Assembly: GCA_023416735.1 (NCBI GenBank)
Contig: JAEZGX010000001.1
Span: 62,001-126,000, forward strand
Direction: 5' to 3'
DNA: 64,000 bases
DNA from: Verrucomicrobiota bacterium
GTDB taxonomy: Bacteria > Verrucomicrobiota > Verrucomicrobiia > Opitutales > Opitutaceae
Shown piece after piece: positions 42,234 through 51,808 of the stretch. Under the pieces are notes generated by a model that was given only the letters and a program-made list of their open reading frames with translations, was not told where the DNA came from and searched no databases. A program made the position numbers and the translations under genes. The first letter of the stretch is position 1. Every line of letters begins with the position of its first letter.

Positions 42234-44252
42234 TCAGGCCGGCGTCGGAGCCGGCGCCGCGCCACCCGATGCCAGGCCTTCCGGAGCCGAGGATTTGCCG
42301 GGCGTCTTTTTGCCCGGCTTCTCTTCCGACTTCGGCGACACTTCCCTCAGAATCGGCGAACGAATCTCCCCGAACTGAAGAACTTCGAGCACGTGCTTGC
42401 CTTCGATCGTTTCGAACTCGAGCAACGCCGCCGCGATCTTGTCCAACACGTCACGCCGGCTGACGATGATGTCTTTGGCGCGGCGATACTGTTCATCGAT
42501 GATCCGCGAAACCTCTGCGTCGATCTTCCGGGCCGTCTCTTCCGAATATCCCTGATTTCGCGTGATCTCACGACCGAGGAAAACCGTGTCCGAGCTTTCG
42601 CCGAAGGAAATCATCCCGAGCGAACTCATCCCCCAGTCACACACCATGTGACGCGCGATCTTCGTCACTTGCTTGATGTCGCCAGCCGCGCCGCTGGAAA
42701 CGTCGCCCATGACGAGTTCCTCCGCGATCCGCCCGCCCAAGCCCATCGAGATCTGATTGAGCATTCGCTTCATCGCATGCGTCAGCACGTCCTTTTTCGG
42801 AATGAACATCGTGCTGCCCAAACTATGCCCGCGCGGGATGATCGTCACTTTGTGCACCGGCATGTGCCCGTCATCGAGGACCGCCTGCACCAGCGCGTGT
42901 CCAGCTTCGTGATACGCCGTGAGCTTCTTCTCTTCGTCGTCCATCACGCGTCGACGCTCGCGGCCAAACTGCACCTTCTCGCGCGCGTCATCGACGTCGA
43001 TCATCTCGACTTTCTTCTTGTTGCGCCGCGCCGCCAACAAAGCCGCTTCGTTCAACAAATTCGCCAGCTCCGCGCCCGAAAGACCCGGCGTGCCGCGCGC
43101 GATCACCGCGAGGTCTACGTTCTCGGCCAGCGTGATCTTGCGCGCATGCACCCGCAGGATCTGCTCGCGGCCCACCAGATCCGGCAGGTCCACGTAAATC
43201 TGACGATCGAAGCGACCCGGACGCAGCAACGCGCTGTCCAGCACGTCCGGGCGGTTGGTCGCCGCGATGATGATGACACCTTCCGTGGTGTCGAAGCCGT
43301 CCATTTCGACGAGCAACGAATTCAGCGTCTGCTCGCGCTCGTCATTGCCGCCGCCCAGACCTGCGCCGCGCTGGCGACCGACCGCGTCGATTTCATCGAT
43401 GAAGATCAAACAGGGCGCGCTCTTGCGGCCTTGCTCGAACATGTCGCGCACGCGGCTCGCGCCGACGCCGACAAACATTTCCACGAAATCCGAACCGGAG
43501 ATCGAGAAGAAGGGCACGTCCGCCTCACCCGCCACCGCTTTCGCCAGCAAGGTCTTACCCGTGCCGGGAGGACCAACCATCAAGATGCCCTTCGGAATCT
43601 TGCCGCCCATCTTCGTGAACTTCTTCGGATCCTTCAAAAACTCGACGATCTCGCTCACCTCTTCCTTCGCCTCGTCGCAGCCCGCGACGTCCGAAAACGT
43701 CACTTTGTCGCGATCGCGCGTCAGCAACTTGGCGCGGCTCTTGCCAAAGCTCAGCGCGCCTTTGCCCGCCTGACGCAACTGCCGCACAAAAAGGAAATAC
43801 AACAGACCGATGATAATCAGAAACGGCACCACTTGCGCCGCGATCTGCGTGAACATCGTGGTCGCCGGTTGCTCCGCGAAGGCCTGCGAACGTTGCAGGC
43901 GCTCCATGTTCGCGTCGGTAAGGCGACCCACCGCGCGGAACTGATGCGTCTCGCCACGTTCGCCCTGCAACACCGTATCATCTTTCGTCTTACCGGTGAT
44001 CACCACCCAGTCGCGCCCGCCAGAAGAATCCGGCTGGATCATGCCTTCGCGAATCTTCCCCTGCTCCGCCATTTCCACCACCGCCTGGATCTTGAGCATC
44101 GCCGGCGAACTCAGTCGCTGCGGCGAAAGGAAAAGCAGGGCCAGCGCCGCAAGAAACAGCGCCAGGAAAAAAATCAGCACCTTCGGTTGAAACCGATCAG
44201 GAGGAAGGCTTTTCAGCGGACGCCGTTTCTTCTTATTGTCGAGTTCGGACAT
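42234..44252 (-). CDS. ftsH: ATP-dependent zinc metalloprotease FtsH
   Basis: A 672-residue membrane AAA protease that extracts and degrades membrane and regulatory proteins. Two membrane helices lie at about 24-44 and 138-156, flanking a small periplasmic domain. Walker A GPPGTGKT is at 227-234, Walker B 'LIFIDEIDAVG' near 282-292, and the second region of homology around 'LLRPGRFDRQI'. The zinc site HEAGH is at 448-452. The C-terminus is Lys/Pro/Ala-rich. Its ATG directly follows the TAA of tilS with no intervening base, so the two are likely coupled; tilS-ftsH is a widely conserved pair. Confidence 0.98.
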   Translation of the reverse strand: MSELDNKKKRRPLKSLPPDRFQPKVLIFFLALFLAALALLFLSPQRLSSPAMLKIQAVVEMAEQGKIREGMIQPDSSGGRDWVVITGKTKDDTVLQGERGETHQFRAVGRLTDANMERLQRSQAFAEQPATTMFTQIAAQVVPFLIIIGLLYFLFVRQLRQAGKGALSFGKSRAKLLTRDRDKVTFSDVAGCDEAKEEVSEIVEFLKDPKKFTKMGGKIPKGILMVGPPGTGKTLLAKAVAGEADVPFFSISGSDFVEMFVGVGASRVRDMFEQGRKSAPCLIFIDEIDAVGRQRGAGLGGGNDEREQTLNSLLVEMDGFDTTEGVIIIAATNRPDVLDSALLRPGRFDRQIYVDLPDLVGREQILRVHARKITLAENVDLAVIARGTPGLSGAELANLLNEAALLAARRNKKKVEMIDVDDAREKVQFGRERRRVMDDEEKKLTAYHEAGHALVQAVLDDGHMPVHKVTIIPRGHSLGSTMFIPKKDVLTHAMKRMLNQISMGLGGRIAEELVMGDVSSGAAGDIKQVTKIARHMVCDWGMSSLGMISFGESSDTVFLGREITRNQGYSEETARKIDAEVSRIIDEQYRRAKDIIVSRRDVLDKIAAALLEFETIEGKHVLEVLQFGEIRSPILREVSPKSEEKPGKKTPGKSSAPEGLASGGAAPAPTPA

Positions 44253-45347
44253 TTATAGAGTGGGATAACGGGCGAAAGTGGATGTTCCTCCAGCATAAGT
44301 CAATTGGCGCTGCCTTGGAAATCTTTCCGTTTTTGTAACAATTCGCGCGCTCGCGCGCCCGATCTCCACCAACGCATCTTTCCCCAAACTGTGTCGCGTT
44401 CTTCGGCCGCGCCACACGTCGTCCAATAACGCCTCGAATCCCTGCCTCGACAACGTCCCCGCTCGTCCGTGTTGCGAAAGCCATCGCAAAAGCGCCCGGC
44501 GCACCAACCCGCGCGGCCTGCCCGCCAGTCGTTGCCATCGCAGCTCACCGTGCCGGCCGATCGCGCGCACTTCATCCACCCAAAACTCCATCGCTTCGTC
44601 ATCCTCTTCGATCAGCTGTCTCGACAACGCCGCTCCCGCCACCGCATCCCGTCCCACCACGGCCGCACGCCACACCGGCAACACGTCGTGACGCATCCGA
44701 TTCCTTAGAAACAATCGCCCTGCATTCGTGGCGTCCACCCGCCACCGGACTTTCTCCGCGGTCAACACCGCTTCGATTTCGCTTTTCGCCAACGTCAACA
44801 GCGGCCGCAAATGCACGCGTCCATCTGCCATTTTCTGCACCGGACGCGGCGCGGCCAGCCCGCCACTTCCGCTTCCGCGCGCGATCCGCATCAACATCGT
44901 CTCCGCAATATCATCCTGCTGATGCCCGGTCCACAAGGCCCCGGCGCCTTCCTTCTCCATCTCCGCCCGAAAAAACGCGAAGCGTGCCTCCCTCGCCGCT
45001 GCTTCGCTCGCTCCGGCTTTCATCTCCTTCCACTTCCCCACCCGCCCCATCACGTTCAATCCCGCACAGACTCGCCCGCAAAAGCGCTCGTCTTCCATCG
45101 ACGCGCGCCCCCGCAGTCGATGGTTGAAATGCAACACTGTCAGCTTTCCGCGCCGCTCCGGCCAATGCGCCCAGATCAGCAACAGCAACGCCAGCGAGTC
45201 CGCGCCGCCCGAGAAAGCGATCGCCCACGGTTCGTCGCCGCTTGCTTCCGCCCAGCGCAACACCGCCAGATGCAAGCGTTCACGGGGAATCGCCGCCGCC
45301 ACGCGCTCCGCCACCACCTGCCATCGGTTGGTTCTGCGCGCCGGCAT
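44253..45347 (-). CDS. tilS: tRNA(Ile)-lysidine synthase
   Basis: A 364-residue N-type ATP pyrophosphatase that converts C34 of tRNA-Ile2 to lysidine. The PP-loop is 'AIAFSGGADSLALLLLIW', then 'HFNHRLRG' and 'WTGHQQDDIAETMLMRIARG', the tRNA/ATP-binding segments, and 'RNRMRHDVLP'. The C-terminal extension domain of long TilS proteins is short here. I chose ATG 45347 (MPARRTNRWQVV), 23 bp after the serS stop; the open frame extends upstream into serS, but that part is antisense-like noise. It abuts ftsH. Confidence 0.93.
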   Translation of the reverse strand: MPARRTNRWQVVAERVAAAIPRERLHLAVLRWAEASGDEPWAIAFSGGADSLALLLLIWAHWPERRGKLTVLHFNHRLRGRASMEDERFCGRVCAGLNVMGRVGKWKEMKAGASEAAAREARFAFFRAEMEKEGAGALWTGHQQDDIAETMLMRIARGSGSGGLAAPRPVQKMADGRVHLRPLLTLAKSEIEAVLTAEKVRWRVDATNAGRLFLRNRMRHDVLPVWRAAVVGRDAVAGAALSRQLIEEDDEAMEFWVDEVRAIGRHGELRWQRLAGRPRGLVRRALLRWLSQHGRAGTLSRQGFEALLDDVWRGRRTRHSLGKDALVEIGRASARIVTKTERFPRQRQLTYAGGTSTFARYPTL

Positions 45348-45370
45348 CCGATCTCGAAGCGCTCCAGCGC

Positions 45371-46642
45371 TCAGCTGAAGCTCAAGTAGTCTTTTCCAAA
45401 ATACGGCACCAGCGCCGCCGGAATCTTCACTCGCCCATCCGCCTGCAGATTGTTTTCCAACAGCGCCGCCAACACGCGCGGCACCGCCAGACCCGAGCCG
45501 TTCAACGTGTGCACGAGCTCCGGCTTCCCGCTTGCTTTCGGCCGATACCGAATCTGCGCGCGCCGCGCTTGAAACGCCTCGAAATTCGAACAGCTCGACA
45601 CCTCGAGCCAGCGCTTCTGCCCCGCCGCCCACACTTCGAGATCGTATTTCTTCGACTGCGCAAAGCCGAGATCTCCTCCGCACATCAGCAGAATACGATA
45701 GGGCAGTTCCAATTTCTGCAGCAGCCGTTCCGCATCCGCGCGGAGTTTGTCCAACTCATCGTAGCTCGTCTCGGGATGAACCCACTTCAACAGCTCCACT
45801 TTATCGAACTGATGCAGCCGGTTGAGCCCGCGGACGTCTTTGCCATAGCTGCCCGCTTCCCGCCGGAAGCACGGTGTATAAGCACAGCGATAAATCGGCA
45901 GCGCCGACTCTTCGACGATCTCGTCCCGGAAGAAATTCGTCAGCGGCACCTCCGCCGTGGGCACCGCATACAAATGATCCGGGGTTGTCTCATACATCTG
46001 CCCTTCCTTGTCCGGCAGCTGCCCGGTGGCCGTCGCGCTCGCCGCATTCACGAAAATCGGCGGAGCGACTTCCACGTATCCAGCTTTTGAATTCTCATCG
46101 AGGAAGAATTGCAACAAGGCCCGCACCAAGCGCGCGCCGTCGCCCACGAAAAACGGAAAACCCGCTCCCGTCACCTTCGCTCCTCGCCCGAAATCGAACA
46201 GCCGCTCGAATCCGCCAATCTCCCAGTGCGGCAGCGCATGGGGCTTCGGTTCGTTCGCGTCGCCGTGCGTCCCGAACACCACGTTCTCCTCCGGCGTGCG
46301 GCCTTCCGGCACCGTCGCGTGCGGCAGGTTCGGCAGCGACAACATCGCTTGCCGAAACTTCTCCTCGATCTCTTTCAGCTTTCCTTCCCGCTCCCGCACT
46401 TGCTGCGAAACGGCCTTCATCTCCGCCACTTTGGCCCCAAACTCCGGCGTCCCTTTCGGCAGCGCCGCCATCGCCGTATTCGCCGCTTTCTGCGTCGCCC
46501 GCAACGCTTCCACTTCGCGCAACAGAGTCCGCCATTCCGTATCGATGGCCAGCACCTCGTCGACGTTCACGTCGAGGTGTTTCTTCGCGATCGCAGCGCG
46601 CACGAGATCCGGACTCTCACGGAGTAATTTGGCGTCCAACAT
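45371..46642 (-). CDS. serS: Seryl-tRNA synthetase
   Basis: A 423-residue class II synthetase. The N-terminal ~110 residues form the long tRNA-binding coiled coil ('LREVEALRATQKAANTAMAALPKG', 'VREREGKLKEIEEKF'). The catalytic domain has motif 2 'YRCAYTPCFRREAGSYGKDVRGLNRLHQFDKVE' and motif 3 'LNGSGLAVPRVLAALLENN'. ATG 46642 (MLDAKLLRESPDLVRAAI) is the standard SerS start; the longer frame to 46807 adds unrelated residues. It is the first gene of the serS-tilS-ftsH run. Confidence 0.97.
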   Translation of the reverse strand: MLDAKLLRESPDLVRAAIAKKHLDVNVDEVLAIDTEWRTLLREVEALRATQKAANTAMAALPKGTPEFGAKVAEMKAVSQQVREREGKLKEIEEKFRQAMLSLPNLPHATVPEGRTPEENVVFGTHGDANEPKPHALPHWEIGGFERLFDFGRGAKVTGAGFPFFVGDGARLVRALLQFFLDENSKAGYVEVAPPIFVNAASATATGQLPDKEGQMYETTPDHLYAVPTAEVPLTNFFRDEIVEESALPIYRCAYTPCFRREAGSYGKDVRGLNRLHQFDKVELLKWVHPETSYDELDKLRADAERLLQKLELPYRILLMCGGDLGFAQSKKYDLEVWAAGQKRWLEVSSCSNFEAFQARRAQIRYRPKASGKPELVHTLNGSGLAVPRVLAALLENNLQADGRVKIPAALVPYFGKDYLSFS

Positions 46643-46808
46643 GGAGCGCTCAGGTATGGCGCTCGCCTTTCCCAGAACAAACAAAATCCCGCCACCCTTT
46701 TCCCCGCCGCTCCTCGCCATTTCCCCATCGACTCCGCTTCGCCTATTTCGAAAATCCCGCCCAACCCGACCGACCATTAGCCACGTCCCCCCAACGCCCG
46801 CCGGCACT

Positions 46809-48056
46809 TTGTTTCAATTCAGTCGACGCGCTCTCTACTTTTTCGGCGCGCTCCTGCTCTGCCCCTGGCTGGTCGTGGTCGGTTTGATCCTGCACCCGCG
46901 TTTCACCGCGAAACCACCTGCGGCCGACACCCGCGCGCCTGCGCCGCTCGACGCCGACACCGCCCCCGAGTCCGACGTCGTTCAATGCAGCGCCGGCCCG
47001 TGGGGCGACGTCCAATACTCGCGCCTCGTGATCGAGCCGCCCGATGAGTTCACCCCCGACGACTACATTCGCCCCACTCCGATCGTGTGGACGTTTCCCG
47101 GCTTCACATCGGAATCGCTCGCCGAGCTTTGGCGCGCCGCCCGTCTCTCCGATCAAACGATCGCCACCCTCGCCACCGCTACGCACTCGCTTCCTGACCA
47201 TCTCGTCGTGCGGCCATCCGCGGAGCTCGTCCTCGGCCTCGATGCGCACGCTCGCAGCACGATCTACTCGATCCTTTCGTCGTTCCCCGAAAACCCGGAT
47301 CAACACGAACCGTTCCGCTTCCGCGCCGACACCGCCGAGGAATGGTTCGCCGACAGCGGCCTCTCCCCCGCCACCCTCGCCGTCGTTCAACGCCTGCTCT
47401 ACCGTCGCGGCACTTCCCTGCTCTTCTCCGACCATTCAGCCGTTTTGCCCCTGATCGCTTCGCGCGCCGAGCGTCTCCGCCTCATCCGCACACTCGCGCG
47501 CAAGTCCACGCTTCTCGTCAAACTTCGCGTCAGCCCCGACTCCAACATCGAAGAGCTCTCCGATTATTGGGGCCGCGGTCCGCGCAACAAAGACCTCCGA
47601 GCCCTCCTCAAATCGATCTCCAAGCGTCCCGCCGGCACCACGATCGACATCTCTCATCTCCTTCCTGCCTTCGCGCGCAGTCATCTCTTCACCTACCGCC
47701 CGCCTTCCACCGACCCTGTCCAAAACAGCCACGACTGTCACTGGACCTCGCTCAACTTCTTCAACAATCCTCCCGACGAACGCTTCGCCGACATCGACAA
47801 CGTCCGCATCGCCTTCGAAACCGAATACCTGGCCGTCGCCGGCAGTCCCGTGTTCGGCGACATCATCACATTTTCGAAAGCCGATGGGTCCATCATCCAC
47901 TCGTGTGTCTACATCGCCGACGACATCGTCTTCACGAAAAACGGCGCGTCCGAAGTAATGCCTTGGATCCTGATGAATCTCGCCGACGTGATCGCGTTTT
48001 ATCCCGCCGACCCGCCGCTCACGTTGAGCGCCTTCCGTCGCAAGGATCTATATTAG
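46809..48056 (+). CDS. Exported protein of unknown function with a possible papain/NlpC-like C-terminal domain
   Basis: An estimated 415-residue protein with an N-terminal membrane anchor or signal ('FFGALLLCPWLVVVGLIL'). The middle region is helical ('FTSESLAELWRAARLSDQTI', 'TIYSILSSFPENPDQHEPFRF'). The C-terminal ~110 residues contain 'HDCHWTSLNFFNNPP' and then 'GDIITFSKADGSIIHSCVYIADDIVFTKNG'. A Cys on a helix followed by His in a strand after a G-D-I motif recalls NlpC/P60-like cysteine peptidases, but I cannot confirm this. The frame is open back into serS (to 46008), so the start is uncertain: TTG 46809 leaves a 166-bp divergent promoter region, and ATG 46656 is the main alternative. 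Confidence 0.65.
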   Translation: MFQFSRRALYFFGALLLCPWLVVVGLILHPRFTAKPPAADTRAPAPLDADTAPESDVVQCSAGPWGDVQYSRLVIEPPDEFTPDDYIRPTPIVWTFPGFTSESLAELWRAARLSDQTIATLATATHSLPDHLVVRPSAELVLGLDAHARSTIYSILSSFPENPDQHEPFRFRADTAEEWFADSGLSPATLAVVQRLLYRRGTSLLFSDHSAVLPLIASRAERLRLIRTLARKSTLLVKLRVSPDSNIEELSDYWGRGPRNKDLRALLKSISKRPAGTTIDISHLLPAFARSHLFTYRPPSTDPVQNSHDCHWTSLNFFNNPPDERFADIDNVRIAFETEYLAVAGSPVFGDIITFSKADGSIIHSCVYIADDIVFTKNGASEVMPWILMNLADVIAFYPADPPLTLSAFRRKDLY

Positions 48057-48095
48057 ATGGAGCGTTTCGGCGTTCCCAACCGCCGCGCGCCCCCG

Positions 48096-49061
48096 CTACT
48101 TCGCTTTCGCCAGACGCGTTTCCGCACTCTGCCAACGCAGATAAACTTCACGCGCCGTCAGCAGCTTCAAATTCCGCACCGGCGCCTGCACCACCACATT
48201 CGTCGGCGCCTCCAGCGGATACGGCCCACAGGTGCGCGGATCGGTCGGCCCAAACACCCCCAGCGTCGGCACCCCAAGCGCCGCCGCCAGATGCATCGGA
48301 CCACTGTCGTTCGAAATCACCCAATGCGCCCGTTTGATCAGCGCCGGCAGCGACACGAGGCTCGTGTTGCCCGTCAGGTTCAAAAACCGCGACGGCAGAA
48401 ACAACCCGCGATCGGGCACCACCTCGCTGCCCGCCCAAATCACCTTTCGCGTTTTGTCGTGCTTGAGGATCAACGCCGTCAGCTGCTTGAATCCATTCCA
48501 ACGCTTTTCCGAACGGCGGCTGTCCGGAAAAATTACCACCGGCTTCGAACCCCCGCGGCCTTCCGCAAACTTCAGCTTCAACGTTTCCGTCGTCTTGAAC
48601 TTCAACGTCCCTTTTAGCTCCGGCTTCGCGCCCAGGATCGGACAAAACTGTAGCAAGATATCGATCGCGTGACTCCGCCGGCCTTCCGGCGGCAACGGCA
48701 CTTTCTGATCGTAAAAGATGCCCGACATCTCCCGCGCATCGCTGCGGCCGACTTTCTTCTTCGCCAGCACCCGCGAGGTCATCAACCCCGTGCGCAACAG
48801 TCCTTGAAAATCGAATACATAATCGAACTTCGTTTTCCGCACCTCCCGAACCAGCTTCACGAAGCCTTTCGCCCCGCCTTTCCGCTGGAAAACATACACG
48901 TGATCGACCGCCGCACACGCCTGCACGAGCGGCGCATAGATGTCGCGCACGATCCACGATAACTTCAAATCGTCGCACTGCGCCTTCATCGACGTCGCCA
49001 CCTGCAAACCGTGAACGATGTCGGCCAACGATGAGGGTTTGATGATTAAGACGTGTGGCAT
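48096..49061 (-). CDS. Family 9 glycosyltransferase (heptosyltransferase-like), copy 1
   Basis: A 321-residue GT9 enzyme. It starts with 'LIIKPSSLADIVHGLQVATSMK', the phosphate-binding loop of ADP-heptose:LPS heptosyltransferases. The C-terminal GT-B domain has 'WVISNDSGPMHLAAALGVPTLGVFGPTDP', the donor-binding signature. It acts on the cytoplasmic face of the inner membrane, transferring heptose or a similar sugar to the LPS core. It resembles the neighbouring gene at 49168-50118 in start, length and signature, which suggests tandem duplication. Which heptose is transferred cannot be told. Confidence 0.9.
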   Translation of the reverse strand: MPHVLIIKPSSLADIVHGLQVATSMKAQCDDLKLSWIVRDIYAPLVQACAAVDHVYVFQRKGGAKGFVKLVREVRKTKFDYVFDFQGLLRTGLMTSRVLAKKKVGRSDAREMSGIFYDQKVPLPPEGRRSHAIDILLQFCPILGAKPELKGTLKFKTTETLKLKFAEGRGGSKPVVIFPDSRRSEKRWNGFKQLTALILKHDKTRKVIWAGSEVVPDRGLFLPSRFLNLTGNTSLVSLPALIKRAHWVISNDSGPMHLAAALGVPTLGVFGPTDPRTCGPYPLEAPTNVVVQAPVRNLKLLTAREVYLRWQSAETRLAKAK

Positions 49062-49167
49062 GACTGCAATTAGCGCGGCGATCGTGAAGCGGCGTCGAAA
49101 CTTTCGTCCGGTGCGACAAACGCAAATGGGAATGGTGCCATCATCATGGTTTTGCGCATTTGTTACC

Positions 49168-50118
49168 TCACCGCGCGCGTAATTCCTCCAGCGCTTTCAA
49201 CACCACCGAGGGCGCGAGCTCCCGCAGCTTTCCTCCCGGCGCCACCACCGCCGCATGCCGCACCGACTCCAGCGGAAACGGCCCGAATCGCCGCGGCGAG
49301 GTCGGCCCAAAAATCGCCAGCACACGATTCCCCACCGCCGCCGACAAATGCATCGGCCCGCTGTCATTCCCGACGAACACCGATTTCTGCCGCACCAGCG
49401 CAATCATCTCCGCTAGCGAACACCCCGTAAGATTCAACAAACGCCCCGCCGGCGCCGCAAACGGGGCCTCCGTCTTCTTGCCCGCACACCACGCGATCCG
49501 GCTCCCGGGCATCGTATCCAAAATTCCCTTCATCAACTCGTCGTAACGTTTCCACTCCTTCCCCGCGCCGCGGCTGTCCGTGAAAATGACAAAGGTCTCC
49601 CGCGGATCTCCCGCGAAAAATCCCTCCCAGCCAAACGTCTCGTCCGGCTTCAACTCGAGAGCCTCCTCGCTCCACGCGACCGGCAGATCGACCGTCTGCA
49701 AGAACGGCAACAACACTTCGATCGCATGATGCGGCCCTTCGCCTTTCGGCTCCGTCACCCGCCGATGATAAAACCAGCCCGATCCTTCCCGCGCATCCGG
49801 CCGGCCCCATTTCACCGGCGCCCGCGCCGCCGCTGTCATCAGCGCCGAACGCAGCAATCCTTGCATGTCCCACACCTGATCCCACTCCCCCGCCTTCAAC
49901 TGACGCAGCAATCGCACAAACGCCGGCCAGCCATCCCGCCGCCGAAAGATGATCACTTCGCTCACAAACGGCGCCGCTTGCACCAATCCCGCGAATCTTT
50001 CTCGCACCACCCAACTCACCCGCAATTCCGGCCGCGCCTTCACCGCCCGTTGCACCACTTGCAATCCGTGCACGATGTCGCCGAGTGATGACGGCTTGAT
50101 CACGAGAAGTCGGTGCAT
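49168..50118 (-). CDS. Family 9 glycosyltransferase (heptosyltransferase-like), copy 2
   Basis: A 316-residue GT9 enzyme with 'LLVIKPSSLGDIVHGLQVVQRA' at the N-terminus and 'SVFVGNDSGPMHLSAAVGNRVLAIFGPTSP' in the donor domain. It is a close paralogue of the gene downstream. I place the start at ATG 50118 (MHRLLVIKPSS); the open frame runs on to 50835, but that part lies opposite the DUF4254 gene and is not coding. The DUF4254 gene starts 60 bp away on the other strand, so a divergent promoter probably lies in between. Confidence 0.92.
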   Translation of the reverse strand: MHRLLVIKPSSLGDIVHGLQVVQRAVKARPELRVSWVVRERFAGLVQAAPFVSEVIIFRRRDGWPAFVRLLRQLKAGEWDQVWDMQGLLRSALMTAAARAPVKWGRPDAREGSGWFYHRRVTEPKGEGPHHAIEVLLPFLQTVDLPVAWSEEALELKPDETFGWEGFFAGDPRETFVIFTDSRGAGKEWKRYDELMKGILDTMPGSRIAWCAGKKTEAPFAAPAGRLLNLTGCSLAEMIALVRQKSVFVGNDSGPMHLSAAVGNRVLAIFGPTSPRRFGPFPLESVRHAAVVAPGGKLRELAPSVVLKALEELRAR

Positions 50119-50178
50119 GCGCAGAGCGCGCAGGCTTGTGTCCGCCCCGCTTTCGTTCAACTCCATTCCCTTCCACGC

Positions 50179-50772
50179 ATGAGTTTTTCCGCCTCCGACA
50201 TCGCCACACTGCAAACCGACCTCACCACGCGCTGGCACCACGTCACGCCGGCCGCCGCCGGCGAGGCTTTCGCCCTCCTCGTTCAACAAAACCACCTGCG
50301 CAATTTTCAGCTCTGGCACGAAGAGGACATCGCCCGTCGCGACGACCTCGGCTTCGAGGCTGTCTATCGCGCGAAGCGCAACATCGATCGCTTCAATCAG
50401 GAGCGAAACAATTTCATCGAGGAAATGGACAAGGCCATCGTCGCCGCCCTCCAACCGCCCACGTCCGGCTGCCCGCGCAATTCCGAAACGCCCGGCATGA
50501 TGATCGACCGCCTCTCCATCCTCGCGCTCAAGGAATACCACATGCACGAGGAAACGGTGCGCACCGACGCCTCCGCGGAACACCGTGAGAAATGCGGCGA
50601 GAAACTCGCGCGCATCCGCGTCCAACGCGCCGATCTCGTCAACTGCCTCGCCGAACTTCTCGCCGACGTCATCGCGCGCCGCCGCACGTTCTCCGTGTAT
50701 TTCCAGTTCAAGATGTATAACGATCCCGCGCTCAACCCGCAGCTCTACCGCCGCACGCAGCCGTCCACCTGA
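50179..50772 (+). CDS. DUF4254 domain protein
   Basis: A 197-residue, mostly helical protein. 'LLVQQNHLRNFQLWHEEDIAR', 'AKRNIDRFNQERNNFIEEMD' and 'SETPGMMIDRLSILALKEYHMHEE' are the conserved segments of DUF4254. Such genes commonly sit among LPS core glycosyltransferase genes, as here between two GT9 genes and lpxL, but their biochemical role is unknown. The start is ATG 50179. The 110 bp downstream contain a 'CCATTCGTGT' repeat (50811-50846). Confidence 0.88.
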   Translation: MSFSASDIATLQTDLTTRWHHVTPAAAGEAFALLVQQNHLRNFQLWHEEDIARRDDLGFEAVYRAKRNIDRFNQERNNFIEEMDKAIVAALQPPTSGCPRNSETPGMMIDRLSILALKEYHMHEETVRTDASAEHREKCGEKLARIRVQRADLVNCLAELLADVIARRRTFSVYFQFKMYNDPALNPQLYRRTQPST

Positions 50773-50810
50773 CCGCCCGCCCCGCCACACTCTCGGCGCA
50801 TATCCTGTGG

Positions 50811-50846
50811 GCCATCCGTGTCCATTCGTGTCCATCCGTGGTTACT
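50811..50846. repeat. 'CCATTCGTGT' tandem repeat before lpxL
   Basis: Three ten-base units (gccatccgtg / tccattcgtg / tccatccgtg) followed by gttact. Same kind as the two copies at 55031-55060 and 55077-55111. Confidence 0.9.
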
Positions 50847-50882
50847 AATTCCCATGGCTAAACTCGGGGCCCCGCATTTTTC

Positions 50883-51791
50883 ATGAGCCGCGCCAGCGAA
50901 AAGAATCGCCTCTGGCTCCCCCAACACTGGCCCATGTGGATCGCCCTGGCCGGCTTTCGCCTCGCCAATCGCCTGCCATGGTCCGTGCAGCGCTTCTTCG
51001 CCCGCGTGCTCGGCGCCTTCGTTTACTACGTCGTCCCCATCCGCCGCCACGTCACACTCGTTAATCTCCGTCTCTGCTTCCCGGAAAAATCTCCCGCCGA
51101 AATCCGCGCGCTCGCTCGCGCCCATTATCACTCACTCGCCTTGGGCCTGTTCGAAACCTGCGCCGGCTGGTGGTCGAGTTCCGCCGAACTTCCGCCCCAC
51201 ACCATCGTCGGCCGCGAACATCTCGACCGCGCCATTGCCGAAGGCCGCGGCGCGATTCTTCTCACCGCTCATTTCACCACGCTCGAGATTTGCGCGCGCA
51301 TGATGAACGAGCGCTTCGATCTGAGCGTGCTCTACCGCGATCCCAACAATCCCGTCATCGCCGCCGAAATGCGCGCCCAGCGCGAGCGCCTCGTCAAAGC
51401 TGCCATCCACTTCGACGATCTCAAAGGCCTCATCCGCGCGCTCCGCAGCGGCCACGCCGTCTGGTATGCGCCCGACCAGGGCAAGCGCTCGAAGCAAAGC
51501 GAGATCCTTCCGTTCTTCGGCGTGCCTGCCATCACCAACACCGCCACGAGCAAACTCGCCGAAATGACGCGCTCACCCGTCGTCCCTTATTTCGCCCGTC
51601 GCGAACCCAACGGCAGCTACACGCTCACGATCCTTCCGCCCCTGGAAAACTTTCCCACGGCCGACGCCTCCGCCGACGCCATCCGTGTCAATCGCCTCAT
51701 CGAAGAACACATTCGCCTCGCGCCCGAACAATATCTCTGGGTCCACAAACGCTTCAAAGCCCGCGGTCCCGGTTACCCGGAAGTTTACTGA
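50883..51791 (+). CDS. lpxL: Lipid A late acyltransferase (LpxL/HtrB family)
   Basis: A 302-residue inner-membrane acyltransferase that adds secondary acyl chains to KDO-lipid A. The catalytic motif H-x4-E is 'LLTAHFTTLEICA'. An N-terminal hydrophobic region (about residues 15-55) anchors it. 'YAPDQGKRSKQSEILPFFGVPA' and 'LAPEQYLWVHKRFKARGPG' are family signatures near the active site and C-terminus. Together with waaA and the GT9 enzymes it accounts for the KDO-lipid A/core steps. The next GT9 gene starts 17 bp after the stop. Confidence 0.93.
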   Translation: MSRASEKNRLWLPQHWPMWIALAGFRLANRLPWSVQRFFARVLGAFVYYVVPIRRHVTLVNLRLCFPEKSPAEIRALARAHYHSLALGLFETCAGWWSSSAELPPHTIVGREHLDRAIAEGRGAILLTAHFTTLEICARMMNERFDLSVLYRDPNNPVIAAEMRAQRERLVKAAIHFDDLKGLIRALRSGHAVWYAPDQGKRSKQSEILPFFGVPAITNTATSKLAEMTRSPVVPYFARREPNGSYTLTILPPLENFPTADASADAIRVNRLIEEHIRLAPEQYLWVHKRFKARGPGYPEVY

Positions 51792-51808
51792 CCGCCGGCG
51801 CCTACCGA

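Noticed and set aside
42393..44258. 621-codon frame opposite ftsH
   Set aside because: Arg/His-rich noise. The minus strand encodes a complete FtsH with Walker A and HEAGH.
46008..46808. N-terminal extension of the 46809-48056 gene through serS
   Set aside because: It lies antisense to seryl-tRNA synthetase, has no homology and no signal peptide. The hydrophobic anchor begins just after 46809.
50119..50835. N-terminal extension of the GT9 gene at 49168-50118
   Set aside because: It is opposite the DUF4254 gene. The GT9 domain starts exactly at ATG 50118.
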